Positions 25,417 through 34,481 are shown, counted from the first letter of the stretch. The stretch: DNA of 64,000 nucleotides from Sporofaciens musculi (GCF_009830285.1 NZ_WUQX01000001.1:4774501-4838500); one strand, 5' to 3'. Made by a program: numbers and translations. The notes: generated by a model not told the origin, from the letters alone.

Positions 25417-25609
25417 GTACGCTTCCTCCTTCCATGACTTCACTCACTGCCAGTTCCCGGACGGAACCGCCCGGAACGATGATGGTCAAGCTCCGCTTCT
25501 CCCCCAGGAGGAAGCGCACGAGGCGCTCCCTCACGGAGACATTGCGGCAGCTCACGACCCCGCCGGATGCCGGCTCCTTTGAAACACTGATCCTCAACGT
25601 GTGTTCCAT
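25391..25609 (-). CDS. Small early phage protein of unknown function
   Basis: A 72-residue protein beginning MEHTLRISVSKEPASGGVVS and containing SVRERLVRFLLGEKRSLTII. The ATG at 25609 is chosen because GGAGG lies eight bases before it. It overlaps the next gene by 26 bp in another frame. The same small protein recurs upstream of the DUF2800 cluster in related prophages, from memory. No function is known. Confidence 0.65.
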   Translation of the reverse strand: MEHTLRISVSKEPASGGVVSCRNVSVRERLVRFLLGEKRSLTIIVPGGSVRELAVSEVMEGGSVHGKSEVTA

Positions 25610-25679
25610 GCCCATCTCCTCCATTTCCGAAGGGCGGCTGTTTTCATGCCCTTCACTATACGGAGATTTCAGGGCGGCT

Positions 25680-26081
25680 TCATACACCCCTGGACTCAAA
25701 AAATTTTTTCAGCTTTTCACGGACACCCTTCACGCTCTTCATGACGGCATTCGGGGCGACGCCTTCCCTCCTGGCAATCTCGTTGATGGAAAGCCCGTCA
25801 GCAAGGCGGCTCACACGCTCCTTCTGTATTTCCGTCAGTCCCTCAAGCGCCTCCTTCAGTTCCCCTCTGCGCTCATCCGATACGAGGAGGCTTTCCGGCG
25901 TTTCTTCCGTACCGTACTCTGCACCCTCAAACTGCGCCGCATCCAGCGAATAACAGTGGTACCGCTCCTTGCGGGAAAGGTTGTCCTCCAGCCGCCTGTC
26001 CTCAATGATGACGGCACCGATAGCTTCCTCCACCTCAACCTCTGATACAGTCCCATCCGCAAATTCATATTTAATTTTCAT
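25680..26081 (-). CDS. Sigma-70 region 4-like phage regulator
   Basis: A 133-residue protein starting MKIKYEFADGTVSEVEVEEA. The C-terminal helix-turn-helix (LTEIQKERVSRLADGLSINE, then IARREGVAPNAVMKSVKGVR) is that of sigma factor region 4. Short sigma-like proteins of this layout open the early operon in many Clostridia prophages and are assumed to regulate it. Confidence 0.8.
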   Translation of the reverse strand: MKIKYEFADGTVSEVEVEEAIGAVIIEDRRLEDNLSRKERYHCYSLDAAQFEGAEYGTEETPESLLVSDERRGELKEALEGLTEIQKERVSRLADGLSINEIARREGVAPNAVMKSVKGVREKLKKFFESRGV

Positions 26082-26110
26082 TCAGATTCCCTCCAGTTCT
26101 TGAAATTTGG

Positions 26111-26482
26111 TTAAACAATTTTCAAGACCAGAGGGGGCGCACGGCCCCTGAACGGTGGCTGATGCCTACAGCCGAAAGCGCAAAAAAAGCGCACCCGAAG
26201 AATCCCAGGTGCGCCTGTCATAAAAACATTGTATCCTTTTGTAATCTGTTGGGAAAAGAGATAGAAATGTGTCGAATAAAAAAATTCCACAGTCCCCCTT
26301 GAGGCTGCTGTATATACAGAAAAAATATGATATCCGGCCGTGGGTGCAGGGAGCCAGTTCCCTGCTCGTGCCATGCCCGCTTCCTCCGAGGCACTATTCT
26401 TCCACGCCTCATAGGACTCTTCTGTAACACTCATTGTGAATTCTTCGTTCCCTGACTTGATCCTGATGATTTTTTCAGACAT
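26111..26482 (-). pseudogene. Probable truncated early phage sigma-like gene
   Basis: The first 35 codons (MSEKIIRIKSGNEEFTMSVT and EESYEAWKNS) look like the start of another small sigma-like phage protein. After about residue 38 the sequence loses coding character and runs through a strong intrinsic terminator (26179-26213). I read it as a 3'-replaced gene, although a short leader protein is possible. Confidence 0.4.
26179..26213 (-). terminator. Intrinsic terminator inside the early leader
   Basis: On the minus strand GCGCACC / GGTGCGC arms are followed by seven T bases. It lies about 100 bp upstream of the sigma-like gene at 26081 and would stop transcripts coming from 26482. Confidence 0.75.
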
Positions 26483-26555
26483 AAAAGCGTTCCTTTCTTT
26501 ACGCCTTCGTAAAGCCAGAAACGCTTCTATTTTTGATATGAAATTGATTTAAAAT

Positions 26556-26610
26556 GGAAAAATGGCCGGAGTAAGCTAAGGCTCATTGTCTCTAGCTTCA
26601 CTCCGGCCAT
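26556..26610 (-). terminator. Terminator after first zinc-ribbon gene
   Basis: ATGGCCGGAGT (26562-26572) and ACTCCGGCCAT (26600-26610) form an 11-bp perfect stem followed on the minus strand by TTTTTCC. It closes the small gene at 26655. Confidence 0.75.
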
Positions 26611-26654
26611 TCGTGACTCGATGTCCCCTGGTCCCACTCGCTCGGTAGTAAGTC

Positions 26655-26807
26655 TTATTTAGCTGTCTCCGTGACCTGTAGTAGCCATTCCAATTTGACT
26701 ATCCTCCCGCATTCAGGGCATTTGACCTTTAAGACTACGCGCCCTCCTGCGGTGGCAATTAAATCGCAGATCCGTCCTTTGCAAGCGGGACATTTGACCA
26801 TACACAT
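26655..26807 (-). CDS. Com-like zinc-ribbon small protein
   Basis: A 50-residue protein starting MCMVKCPACKGRICDLIATA with a second pair CPEC (residues 33-36), so CxxC-x25-CxxC. This matches Mu Com-like treble-clef translation regulators found in many phages. GGAGG lies eight bases before the ATG at 26807. A very similar protein lies at 26968-27150. Its role here is unknown. Confidence 0.7.
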   Translation of the reverse strand: MCMVKCPACKGRICDLIATAGGRVVLKVKCPECGRIVKLEWLLQVTETAK

Positions 26808-26967
26808 ACCGTATACCTCCCACAGCCTGTTTTGGATGACAAAGCCATGTTATGCATCCTGCATAAAATGTCCCATCGGTGGAAATTTCCATAAATTTCC
26901 ATTGCCTGTTACCAGTATGTCCCGGAAAGCGCTGCCTTAATCATTTATGCATAAAAAAACAGCAGAA

Positions 26968-27150
26968 TCACCTCCGCCGTTTTTTCCTCCCATATATACC
27001 CGCTTCAATCCCGTCCGGCCCGCAATACAGCCTCACCAGTTTTCCGCAGTGCTGGCATTTGATCTCCAGGACAGTCCACTCCGTCTCCGTCCCCTCATCG
27101 TCCAAAATGCGCCGCCTGCATTTGGGGTTGGGGCATCTGATCACTTCCAT
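26968..27150 (-). CDS. Second Com-like zinc-ribbon small protein
   Basis: A 60-residue protein starting MEVIRCPNPKCRRRILDDEG with a second CQHC pair and a strongly basic end (GRKKRRR). It shares the pattern R-C-P-x-C ... LxIKCxxCGxxVxL with the gene at 26655. GGAGG precedes the ATG. It is probably a phage-derived zinc-ribbon nucleic-acid-binding protein. Confidence 0.7.
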   Translation of the reverse strand: MEVIRCPNPKCRRRILDDEGTETEWTVLEIKCQHCGKLVRLYCGPDGIEAGIYGRKKRRR

Positions 27151-27236
27151 CTGCCACCGCCTCCTTTACATTCAGGCCAATAGTCGGCCTTATTTTATAG
27201 CTTCCACCACCGCCTCCCCGCACTGATTATGTAACA

Positions 27237-27283
27237 AAGGGAACCAGACAAGCGTATGGTTCTACCTCTGCTTGGTTCCCTTT
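27237..27283. terminator. Bidirectional terminator hairpin
   Basis: AAAGGGAACCA and TGGTTCCCTTT form an 11-bp stem flanked by A on one side and T on the other, so it can work in both directions. It separates the zinc-ribbon genes from the ABC transporter operon and may mark the chromosome side of the prophage remnant. Confidence 0.65.
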
Positions 27284-27351
27284 TATCATTTGTATATTAT
27301 TGATTTTCTTCCCGCTCCCCGATTTCCCAATCTGCCGGAAAGCCGGGGATA

Positions 27352-28020
27352 CTATTTCTCACTCGGATACAACTGCAGCATCTGTTCTTTCAAATTCTCT
27401 ACCATCTGTAATGTCCCTTCTGATGCTACAAAAAATTCGTTGTCTGCTACATCCTTATAAGAAACATAAGTAGTGTCACCTGTTATTGGTATTGCCGCAT
27501 TCTGGCATTTCTCATAGCAAAATACCGGTGCAATGTAGAAATCATCATACAGCTTGACTGATAGCATTTCTGTTTCCTCACTCTCAATCAATTTCTCAGC
27601 AAAAACCAGATATTCAGTGCCAGCTTTCATGATATTCACAAATCCTCTTTCAAGTGAATCCGGATTCCCGTCTAAGGACAACTGCCAATGTCCAGAAAAA
27701 ATATATATTTCCTCCCCCTCTTCCAGTCCACTGCCTGCATATACTTTTTTGATAACTGCTTTCTGCCTATCTACCTGAAATAAATGCTCAATTTCCCCCA
27801 TCACCTCTACCCTTAAAATAATGGCGGCACCCGGCAGACTTTGCTGCATGGCAGCACATTCCTTCCCCGCAATGTTTTCTGTCAGTTCGGCAACCTGTAA
27901 CTGCTCCAGATAGTTTTCCTGTTCTGCCAAATCTGTATAGGTCTGCTTTTTCATAATACCAAATGCCATTACTGCCAAAAATACGCATACAGTGAGGAAT
28001 GCCGGAAAATACTTTCTCAT
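27352..28020 (-). CDS. Membrane-anchored unknown protein of the ABC operon
   Basis: A 222-residue protein with one N-terminal membrane segment (YFPAFLTVCVFLAVMAFGIM) and an extracellular domain (VIKKVYAGSGLEEGEEIYIF, AGTEYLVFAEKLIESEETEM) that suggests a beta-rich fold. Its ATG overlaps the stop of the ATPase gene (ATGA). It is the last gene of the exporter operon. A role in substrate recognition or immunity is inference from position only. Confidence 0.75.
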   Translation of the reverse strand: MRKYFPAFLTVCVFLAVMAFGIMKKQTYTDLAEQENYLEQLQVAELTENIAGKECAAMQQSLPGAAIILRVEVMGEIEHLFQVDRQKAVIKKVYAGSGLEEGEEIYIFSGHWQLSLDGNPDSLERGFVNIMKAGTEYLVFAEKLIESEETEMLSVKLYDDFYIAPVFCYEKCQNAAIPITGDTTYVSYKDVADNEFFVASEGTLQMVENLKEQMLQLYPSEK

Positions 28021-28661
28021 AATGTTTCCTCCATCCTTACCACATGACCTTTTTCCACCCTATACAGTTCATCTGCCAAAAGGTGTATATCCTCTTTATT
28101 ATGGCTTGCCAACAGGATTAACGCCCCTCTCTCCTTCTCTTCCAAAATAATCTGCCGGATTTCCTCCACCCCTGTTTCGTCAAGGGCATTTGTAGGTTCA
28201 TCCAACATAATCACATTCGGGCTTTCCATAATTGCCTGTGCAACTGCAAGGCGCCGCTTCATTCCCAGCGAATATTTTCCATACAGCCTTTTATCATATG
28301 GGTCTAATCCCACACGGGAGAGCGCATCAATAATTTTCTCCTTCCCGATTCTTTTTGTCAGACCTGCAAGATATGTAAGGTTCTGCGCACCTGTGAAGTT
28401 GGGATACAGTCCCGCATTTTCTATAATAATGCCCAGACTTGGCAATACCGAAAAATCTTTATGAAGGGTTTTCCCCTCCCAGACAACACTGCCCGAATCT
28501 ATTCTCATCAGCCCCGATAATGCCCGGAACAGCATCGTTTTCCCCGAACCATTTTTACCAACAAAGCCATATATATTTCCGCTTTTTAAGCAAAGGCTGA
28601 CATCAGAAAGTATGGCCCTGCCCCGTATTGATTTACTTATGCTGTTTGCAGCCAGTTCCAT
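28017..28661 (-). CDS. ABC transporter ATP-binding protein
   Basis: A 214-residue ATPase with Walker A GKNGSGKT (35-42), a divergent signature YSLGMKRRLAVAQAI, Walker B NVIMLDEPTNALDE and the switch His in LLASHNKED. It resembles BcrA/LptB-like antimicrobial-peptide exporters. It is followed by an anchored protein and preceded by two permeases, forming a complete exporter with a heterodimeric membrane part. Confidence 0.93.
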   Translation of the reverse strand: MELAANSISKSIRGRAILSDVSLCLKSGNIYGFVGKNGSGKTMLFRALSGLMRIDSGSVVWEGKTLHKDFSVLPSLGIIIENAGLYPNFTGAQNLTYLAGLTKRIGKEKIIDALSRVGLDPYDKRLYGKYSLGMKRRLAVAQAIMESPNVIMLDEPTNALDETGVEEIRQIILEEKERGALILLASHNKEDIHLLADELYRVEKGHVVRMEETL

Positions 28662-28662
28662 T

Positions 28663-29502
28663 TTACGCTACCCCCGTTTCCAAATCTGAAACCAATAAAT
28701 CATGCTTTTTTATGATAAACGCCCCGGCAAGAGTAACAATCATTCCAAGCAAAAAGAAAATCATCAGGGAATGATCCAAGCCTATCTGCATATAAGATGA
28801 TGTAAGAACCTGATCTGTAATTTCCGCATTGCTGCCATGCCAGCCCAATACAAGATGGGCAATGGGATTCCATATTAAAAAAATTTCATAGGATAGCCTG
28901 CCATCAAAATACCGTACAATCATATCCATAAGGTTTAACAGCACAATGCAGACCAACTGCCCGGAAATCACTGCCGCATATGCGGTACTGCTCCCGAAAT
29001 ATGTAGCAAGCAAATTGACTGACAATGCCATTATATATACCCACAACGAATGGATAAAAAAGTGATATGCCGTCAATACGATTCCCGCATGGTCTATCTG
29101 TAATTCATAGCGTCCCACAGCAATAAGGATTGCTATAGCAAGTAAGAGTATCTGGAAAATACATACTGTGCCGCCCAAATGACAGGCTTCCCCGATATAC
29201 CATTTCACGCGGTGCGGATAACGTGAGAAAACATAAATGCTTGCAGTACAAAAATGCCGATATAACATGATTCCTGCATATAGTTCAAAAATAAATGCCG
29301 GGAACAGGCGCATTACAAAAGATACCAGTTCCGAATAGGAAAATCCCAGCTCAAAACTTCCCCGTGAACCACTGAGCTGCAGGATCAATTCCGAAAGCGT
29401 TATTGCCCCACTATGCGGATTTATATACATCACGGAAAGGTATACGCCGCTTATTGCCGCTATCAAAAGCTGCATCTGAAACCTGTTCTTCATTAAAGAC
29501 AA
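28663..29502 (-). CDS. ABC transporter permease subunit B
   Basis: A 279-residue membrane protein with about six hydrophobic segments (for example LLIAAISGVYLSVMYI, ILLLAIAILIAV, MIFFLLGMIVTLAGAFII). It has no domain motif beyond the ABC-2-like layout. It overlaps the upstream permease by ten bases and ends one base before the ATPase gene, so the three are co-translated. Confidence 0.8.
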   Translation of the reverse strand: MSLMKNRFQMQLLIAAISGVYLSVMYINPHSGAITLSELILQLSGSRGSFELGFSYSELVSFVMRLFPAFIFELYAGIMLYRHFCTASIYVFSRYPHRVKWYIGEACHLGGTVCIFQILLLAIAILIAVGRYELQIDHAGIVLTAYHFFIHSLWVYIMALSVNLLATYFGSSTAYAAVISGQLVCIVLLNLMDMIVRYFDGRLSYEIFLIWNPIAHLVLGWHGSNAEITDQVLTSSYMQIGLDHSLMIFFLLGMIVTLAGAFIIKKHDLLVSDLETGVA

Positions 29503-30338
29503 TCCTTTCTTCCGCTGATATTGGCAGCGATTATGGAAAACAAAGTGATCACGAGTATTCCTGCTATTAAGAATCCTGCCTTTTTTCCCTCATCATCAAA
29601 AAGCAGGATGTAATCATACCATTTGATACTGGGGGCTTCCTTTGGAAATCTGCCTGCAAAAATCGTTGTTAAATTCAAAAGAATAAAAACAGGCAAAAAA
29701 AAGAAAACATTATATTTCACTCTTATGAGCGATGATACTGCCGCAGTAAATACCCCGAACAGTCCTGATACAGCTCCGAAAAAGAGCGTTCCTATTACTG
29801 CATAGAGATATGGCGAGTATAAGTAAATATCTTTCATCAAATACTCATCAACCGCATTTCTATAAGCTCCATCATACATTGACAGATTTGACAGATTGCC
29901 AGCGGCAGACATTGGAAACGATATACAGTTCAGAATTATCTCCAATAGGAATGGCACTGTAAAAATAATCATTGTAGCCAGAAACACGGACAAATATTTA
30001 CTTATCTGATATGTAGCATTTCCTAATCTGGAAACCAAAAATACACGTGTGCCAAGCTGGTAGTCCCTTGCCAGTGAAAAGCCCGCCGGAAACACCACTA
30101 AAAGCGGATATAACTGAATTAGCAACAGTGTATTTGTCGCATTCAGATTCGTCCGGTCATAACTTAGCAGGAGCAGTTTCATTGGCTGAATCATTTCTAC
30201 AATATCCATACCTTGAAAGTACAGAACATTACCGACAAAATTGATAAACACCATAATAAGCAGAATGTAAAATACACAAATAGCTTCTCTTTTTTTCAAA
30301 AGAAAATTTGTTTGTGATATTGTAGCTTTGAATATCAT
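29493..30338 (-). CDS. ABC transporter permease subunit A
   Basis: A 281-residue membrane protein with about six segments (AICVFYILLIMVFINFVGNV, LLLIQLYPLLVVFPAG, LFFGAVSGLFGVFTAAVSSL, AGFLIAGILVITLFSIIAAN). It overlaps the second permease. The pair is likely the membrane part of the exporter whose ATPase is at 28017. The substrate is unknown. Confidence 0.8.
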   Translation of the reverse strand: MIFKATISQTNFLLKKREAICVFYILLIMVFINFVGNVLYFQGMDIVEMIQPMKLLLLSYDRTNLNATNTLLLIQLYPLLVVFPAGFSLARDYQLGTRVFLVSRLGNATYQISKYLSVFLATMIIFTVPFLLEIILNCISFPMSAAGNLSNLSMYDGAYRNAVDEYLMKDIYLYSPYLYAVIGTLFFGAVSGLFGVFTAAVSSLIRVKYNVFFFLPVFILLNLTTIFAGRFPKEAPSIKWYDYILLFDDEGKKAGFLIAGILVITLFSIIAANISGRKDCL

Positions 30339-30454
30339 ACAAAAATCTCCTATATTGTTCCCTTTTTTACTCTCCCACCATTCATGAAACTCTCCCTGCT
30401 CCCCTATTCCCCGATCTGCTGTAACGCTGGGGATGCCTAGCTTGCCTTGTCAGA

Positions 30455-30926
30455 TTACTTCTGCGTTTTCTTTCTGATAAACATGGCCGCTATCCCCAAG
30501 GCAAGATAAACTGCCGCATACAGGATAAATGCTGTTTCCTCCATGTCAAAGAATATCCATGTACCTATGAGGAACAGCACAGCCGAATCAAATACCCCGC
30601 TGCTCTGCGGCGCTGCAAGCAACGGGATATCAAACTTGCAGCGCCGCAGAGCAGCGGGGTATTTGACCCTCGCGGCAGTCACCAAATGTCTGCAAGCAGC
30701 CACTTGGCTCGTTGCTCGCGGGAATAACCGGAAGGCTCCATAAGCGCCAGATATCCTTTCCCGCAAATGCTCCGGTTAGCACGGAATAGAATGGATTGAC
30801 TGCAAAAAACAGAAGAAAACATACCGTCATTCCTGCATCGCCTTTTACGAAACTAACCGCAAACCACGGAAACGCCAGCATAACAACCACTGAAACTGCA
30901 ACGCATAAAATAATGTTCTTTTTCAT
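30455..30926 (-). pseudogene. Small membrane protein interrupted by a hairpin repeat
   Basis: The N-terminal part (MKKNIILCVAVSVVVMLAFP, FAVNPFYSVLTGAFAGKDIW, SLPVIP) and the C-terminal part (GVFDSAVLFLIGTWIFFDME, ILYAAVYLALGIAAMFI) are in different frames. They are separated by the repeat at 30589-30722. Removing about 121 bp joins them into one frame of about 115 residues with three or four membrane segments. It lies upstream of the exporter genes on the same strand. Confidence 0.7.
30589..30722. repeat. MITE-like hairpin repeat
   Basis: Two perfect 31-bp arms (30589-30619 and 30635-30665) with a 15-base loop are followed by a second imperfect hairpin (CGCGGCAGTCACCAA with TTGGCTCGTTGCTCGCG). 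No gene is inside. The sequence resembles short palindromic repeats scattered in Lachnospiraceae genomes, from memory, and it interrupts a coding frame. Confidence 0.75.
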
Positions 30927-31066
30927 AATGCAACAGAAACCTCCATCAATTTTACATAACAGCCCCTCTCCCGCTCAGATCCGCCCCTGCACCCTCGCAG
31001 ACCGCAGAGACAAAGCCTTATGCGCCTCTGCGGAATAAGGTGTAAAAATTATATCTGTATATCCAA

Positions 31067-31849
31067 TTACGCCTCTTTACGAATGCCAAACATACCATTC
31101 AGCATGGATAACACTTTCTCCATGCCGCTTTCCTTGGAACCGGAAGTCTTGTAGGCATCCCTCCATTCCTGCACCAGCCTTTTCATTTTCGTTCCGGTTG
31201 TTTCTGGGGCATTCCCATCTGTCCCCTGCGACTTTTTATTGTTTTTTGAGGAAAACCCTTTCCCTCCTTCAGTTCTGAGCCTCTTAAACTCGCCCTCAAT
31301 CATTTCCTTAGCATCCGCCCTGTCCGCCATCTTCTGGAATGCCCGGTCAAGCCCGCTTAATTCTTCTTCCATTGTCATTTTGCGGAAACCCGTCTCTAAA
31401 TTTTCATCCTCCACATAACGCTCCCTTGTGCCGTTCTGGTAGCCCTGCACGATCTCGTCATAAAGGTTCCCGTAAGCCCTGACGGAATCCTCCATCTGGT
31501 CTGCAATGCCGTATGTGCCACCTGCCCTCTGTCCTTGCAACTTTTCCATTTCCCCGGCCAGTTCGTCGCCATAGGCGTTTGCAGACAATGCGCTTGTGGC
31601 CTGTTTTGCCTGCCTTATAACGCTCTCCTTGTTCCCTTTTGCAACACCCCTGCCCGATATCCCTTTTTCACGGGTCTGTTTCCGATAATTCTCAATTCCC
31701 TCCTGCGAAATGGAAACTTTCACCGCATTGTCCGCCTTCGGTTGCAGCGCATCCTTTTCCTTCTCCTGCGGACTGGCCGCTCTGCTATTCTGATACCATC
31801 CGCTTGCTGCACTCGCCTGGCTTATATTTCCCTCTATATTTACTGACAT
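31067..31849 (-). CDS. Unknown 260-residue protein of the BlaI/BlaR1-linked locus
   Basis: It starts MSVNIEGNISQASAASGWYQ at 31849, seven bases after GGAGG. It is soluble and highly charged, with VKVSISQEGIENYRKQTRE near residue 50. That S-I-S-x-E-G phrase is also common in flagellar and export-associated small proteins, but this is only a hint. The helical remainder ends in a short hydrophobic patch (MLNGMFGI). It is the last gene of the operon and overlaps nothing. No known domain. Confidence 0.75.
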   Translation of the reverse strand: MSVNIEGNISQASAASGWYQNSRAASPQEKEKDALQPKADNAVKVSISQEGIENYRKQTREKGISGRGVAKGNKESVIRQAKQATSALSANAYGDELAGEMEKLQGQRAGGTYGIADQMEDSVRAYGNLYDEIVQGYQNGTRERYVEDENLETGFRKMTMEEELSGLDRAFQKMADRADAKEMIEGEFKRLRTEGGKGFSSKNNKKSQGTDGNAPETTGTKMKRLVQEWRDAYKTSGSKESGMEKVLSMLNGMFGIRKEA

Positions 31850-31871
31850 ATCAAATCCTCCATTTCCAAAT

Positions 31872-32417
31872 TTACGCCCTGAAATCCACTCCGCCGAGCA
31901 TCCCGTCAAGCTGGTCTAAAATACTTGTGTCAAAAGCGTCACCCGGCTTCCATCCCGGATTGTTCTGTTTTACCAATGCCTCCAAACGGCTTCCATAATC
32001 CCCTGCCATTCTGTCTAATGTCCACGAAGCAGAACTGCGCTGTTTTGAAGGAAGATTGTTTAAATACTTATTGATGACATCGTTTCTCCTGGTTCCTTCC
32101 GGTATGCTCTTTCCATTGGTGCTGATAAAATCCTGTTTTACTACCTCTGCCAGTTCTGCCTTTACTTCATCTGACACAGACACAATTTTTTTCCAGTCAC
32201 TTCTCCCCGATATACATCTGTCCGCCTGCTCTTTTGACATCCAGGGAATACCGTTCTCATCATAGTATAAATTGCTGTGCTTATGCTTTACCCCTCCGCT
32301 AATAGCAGCACCCATCTGGTTAGATGTACTTGTTTTATTTCCATTCTTCTGCGAAAACAGTTTATTCAAAAGGGAATACTGCGAAAACCCTCTCAGATTG
32401 TTACTGCTGATATTCAT
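31872..32417 (-). CDS. Unknown 181-residue protein of the same locus
   Basis: It starts MNISSNNLRGFSQYSLLNKL, with a ribosome site GGAGG seven bases upstream. The segment LYYDENGIPWMSKEQADRCI followed by SGRSDWKKIVSVSDEV has conserved-looking aromatic and Cys residues. It is soluble with no signal peptide. I think it falls in a family catalogued as DUF3879, unverified. It lies 14 bp after the upstream gene. Confidence 0.75.
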   Translation of the reverse strand: MNISSNNLRGFSQYSLLNKLFSQKNGNKTSTSNQMGAAISGGVKHKHSNLYYDENGIPWMSKEQADRCISGRSDWKKIVSVSDEVKAELAEVVKQDFISTNGKSIPEGTRRNDVINKYLNNLPSKQRSSASWTLDRMAGDYGSRLEALVKQNNPGWKPGDAFDTSILDQLDGMLGGVDFRA

Positions 32418-32431
32418 ATCCTCGCCTCCTC

Positions 32432-33178
32432 TTATATCTTCAAATCCAGATTTGCGCCAACCTGCGGCTGATCTTTCACAGTGGTTTTGCCCGCATCCTC
32501 TTCCTGGACAGCTTCGATAATTGTTTTCATATCTGTGTCATTCAGATATATCGTGCCATCTTTGGAAGCAGACATTTTTTCTTCTAAAAGCTGCTCTGCT
32601 TTATTCGGAGTTGCTGTTCCATCTTCCTGTCCAGTCCGCTTTTCTTCCAGTTTTTCCTGAAACTCTTTCTGTTTTTCTGCCGCTTTTTCTCTTGTTTTTT
32701 TAATATGTTTTTCAATATTCTCCCGCGATTTCTCACTAAGTTTTTTATAGAAGGTATTATCATGCTCATAATAGGCGATATGTGAGTAATTTCCATTTTC
32801 ATCCACATACCAATGGCTAAATTTTGTTTTAGATCCCTTGGCTTTCATATACCCATCTACAAATTTCTGTGCATTTTCAATATCCTTCAACCGCTGTGTA
32901 TATTCCTTTGCCTTCTCCGGGTCATTCTGCATCTTCTCCAGCAATTTAGGGTTTACAGCCAGTGTATTGACTTTGTTATCTCTGGCCATTGACAGGCCGC
33001 TCCCAACCTCAAGCGTCATATACGGAACCTGCTTTTGCAATTTGCTTAAATAATCTGATGTGCTTTCCGTATTGTTAGTTTTAACCGGTTCCGATGTCTT
33101 CTCTGCCCTTTTCTTTGTGTTGTCCGCCATGCCCTGTGCCGCATAGCTGCTGTAATTGCTTGTAATCTCCATTGCCAT
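32432..33178 (-). CDS. Unknown 248-residue protein, homologue of the left-edge gene
   Basis: The ATG at 33178 after GGAGG opens MAMEITSNYSSYAAQGMADN. DYLSKLQKQVPYMTLEVGSG matches the protein at 1-209, and LLEKMQNDPEKAKEYTQRLK matches a motif in the protein at 327-1154. HWYVDENGNYSHIAYYEHDN is followed by a long charged coiled coil (about 165-215). I believe the family is DUF6033. A frame back to 33346 lacks a ribosome site. It is 58 bp downstream of the BlaR1-like gene. Confidence 0.75.
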   Translation of the reverse strand: MAMEITSNYSSYAAQGMADNTKKRAEKTSEPVKTNNTESTSDYLSKLQKQVPYMTLEVGSGLSMARDNKVNTLAVNPKLLEKMQNDPEKAKEYTQRLKDIENAQKFVDGYMKAKGSKTKFSHWYVDENGNYSHIAYYEHDNTFYKKLSEKSRENIEKHIKKTREKAAEKQKEFQEKLEEKRTGQEDGTATPNKAEQLLEEKMSASKDGTIYLNDTDMKTIIEAVQEEDAGKTTVKDQPQVGANLDLKI

Positions 33179-33236
33179 AATTTTGTCCTCCTTGATATAA
33201 AATTTATTTGAAATCCATTTCGTTTCCATGCTACGC

Positions 33237-34481
33237 CTATAACAATTTAAGCAGTTCCATATACCAGCTATCCCGTATGCCTTCATAGGGAATCTGTACT
33301 GTACTGTCTTTTGAACCTCTTTCATATATACAAGTTTCCGCTGCACCAGCTAAACCCGGCAGTTTATAAAATCCGCCAAAAACAATCCATATTTCTCCGT
33401 CTGCATCATTTTCTTCTAAAAAATTCTCAAAGGCATCTCGCTCAACATAAACATACCTAGCATCATATGAAATTATTTCTCTAAGTTTTTCGGTATCGTA
33501 AGAAACTATTCCGGGTTCTCCGTCATAATTTCCAACCATGATATCTTTACTTTCATTGCACCGTGCATAGGAATGGGTATGTACCGCCAGCAGCATAACC
33601 ACAATTATCAGAGAAACTATGGCTACCATGCCCATGCACAGTTTTTTCCGGTATGAGCGGAAACCTGCAATCTCGCCCATCCGCCTTTTCATGTCTGCAA
33701 ATTCCTTTTCCCCGGCATAGGTGACGGCGGGCGGCGTACCCTCTGTCCCGGAGCGCAGCAGTTTCAGGGTTTTCAGCAGCACCATGCCATATTCATGCGC
33801 CGGCTTCCCGCTGCTCTGTATGCACACCCTGTCGCAAATATCCTCCAAATCCGCCCGGAACTGTTTCTGGCAGATTGTCAGCAACGGGTTCACCCATAAG
33901 AGGCACCGCAGGATATCCCATGCAAGCCCAAACCATAAATGCCCCAATCGGATATGCGTCCGCTCATGCTGTACAACAGCTTTTAATTCATCCTGGCTGT
34001 AACTCCCCCATACCACTTTAGGAATGACAATCTTTGGTTTCAGCAGCCCAACTGTAAACGGCGTCACATTCATGTCTGTAATCCTGACCTGCATATTATC
34101 CAGAGAAATCTTTTCCATCCCGGCAACCGACTTCCGGAGGCGCAGCCGCTTTCCGAATATACAGACAGCAGCTATAAGGATGCCCGCCATATAAATGCGG
34201 TCAGCCCACAGGCAGGTCATGGTTCCATGCGTTATCCGGCCTGTTATTCTCACCACTGCCTTATTCTCATAAAACAGCTTCAGCTTTCCAAGAAACGGGA
34301 TGAGCAGGAAGGATGACCATAACAGCCCCCTTATGAATGTCCGTCTTGAAAAAAGCATCTTCCGGAGCAGCATCACCAGTCCGAGCAGCAAAAAGGAAAA
34401 AGCCGCACACCGCACAAGCTGGGTGGCATAATATGCCGCGCAGAAATCCAAAAGGTTGCCCCAGTCAGGCATGGGGTTCAC
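33237..34481 (-). CDS. BlaR1/MecR1-like M56 metallopeptidase sensor
   Basis: A 414-residue membrane protein. Several N-terminal segments flank the M56 zinc motif HERTH (172-176) and DLEDICDRVC. A fourth anchor (MGMVAIVSLIIVVMLLAVHT) precedes an extracellular tail of only about 100 residues. The tail lacks the penicillin-binding sensor domain of true BlaR1, so the signal is not a beta-lactam. It overlaps the BlaI-type gene by 17 bp. An ATG at 34472 with GAGGG upstream is the more likely start. It probably cleaves or triggers loss of the repressor. Confidence 0.88.
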   Translation of the reverse strand: MNPMPDWGNLLDFCAAYYATQLVRCAAFSFLLLGLVMLLRKMLFSRRTFIRGLLWSSFLLIPFLGKLKLFYENKAVVRITGRITHGTMTCLWADRIYMAGILIAAVCIFGKRLRLRKSVAGMEKISLDNMQVRITDMNVTPFTVGLLKPKIVIPKVVWGSYSQDELKAVVQHERTHIRLGHLWFGLAWDILRCLLWVNPLLTICQKQFRADLEDICDRVCIQSSGKPAHEYGMVLLKTLKLLRSGTEGTPPAVTYAGEKEFADMKRRMGEIAGFRSYRKKLCMGMVAIVSLIIVVMLLAVHTHSYARCNESKDIMVGNYDGEPGIVSYDTEKLREIISYDARYVYVERDAFENFLEENDADGEIWIVFGGFYKLPGLAGAAETCIYERGSKDSTVQIPYEGIRDSWYMELLKLL

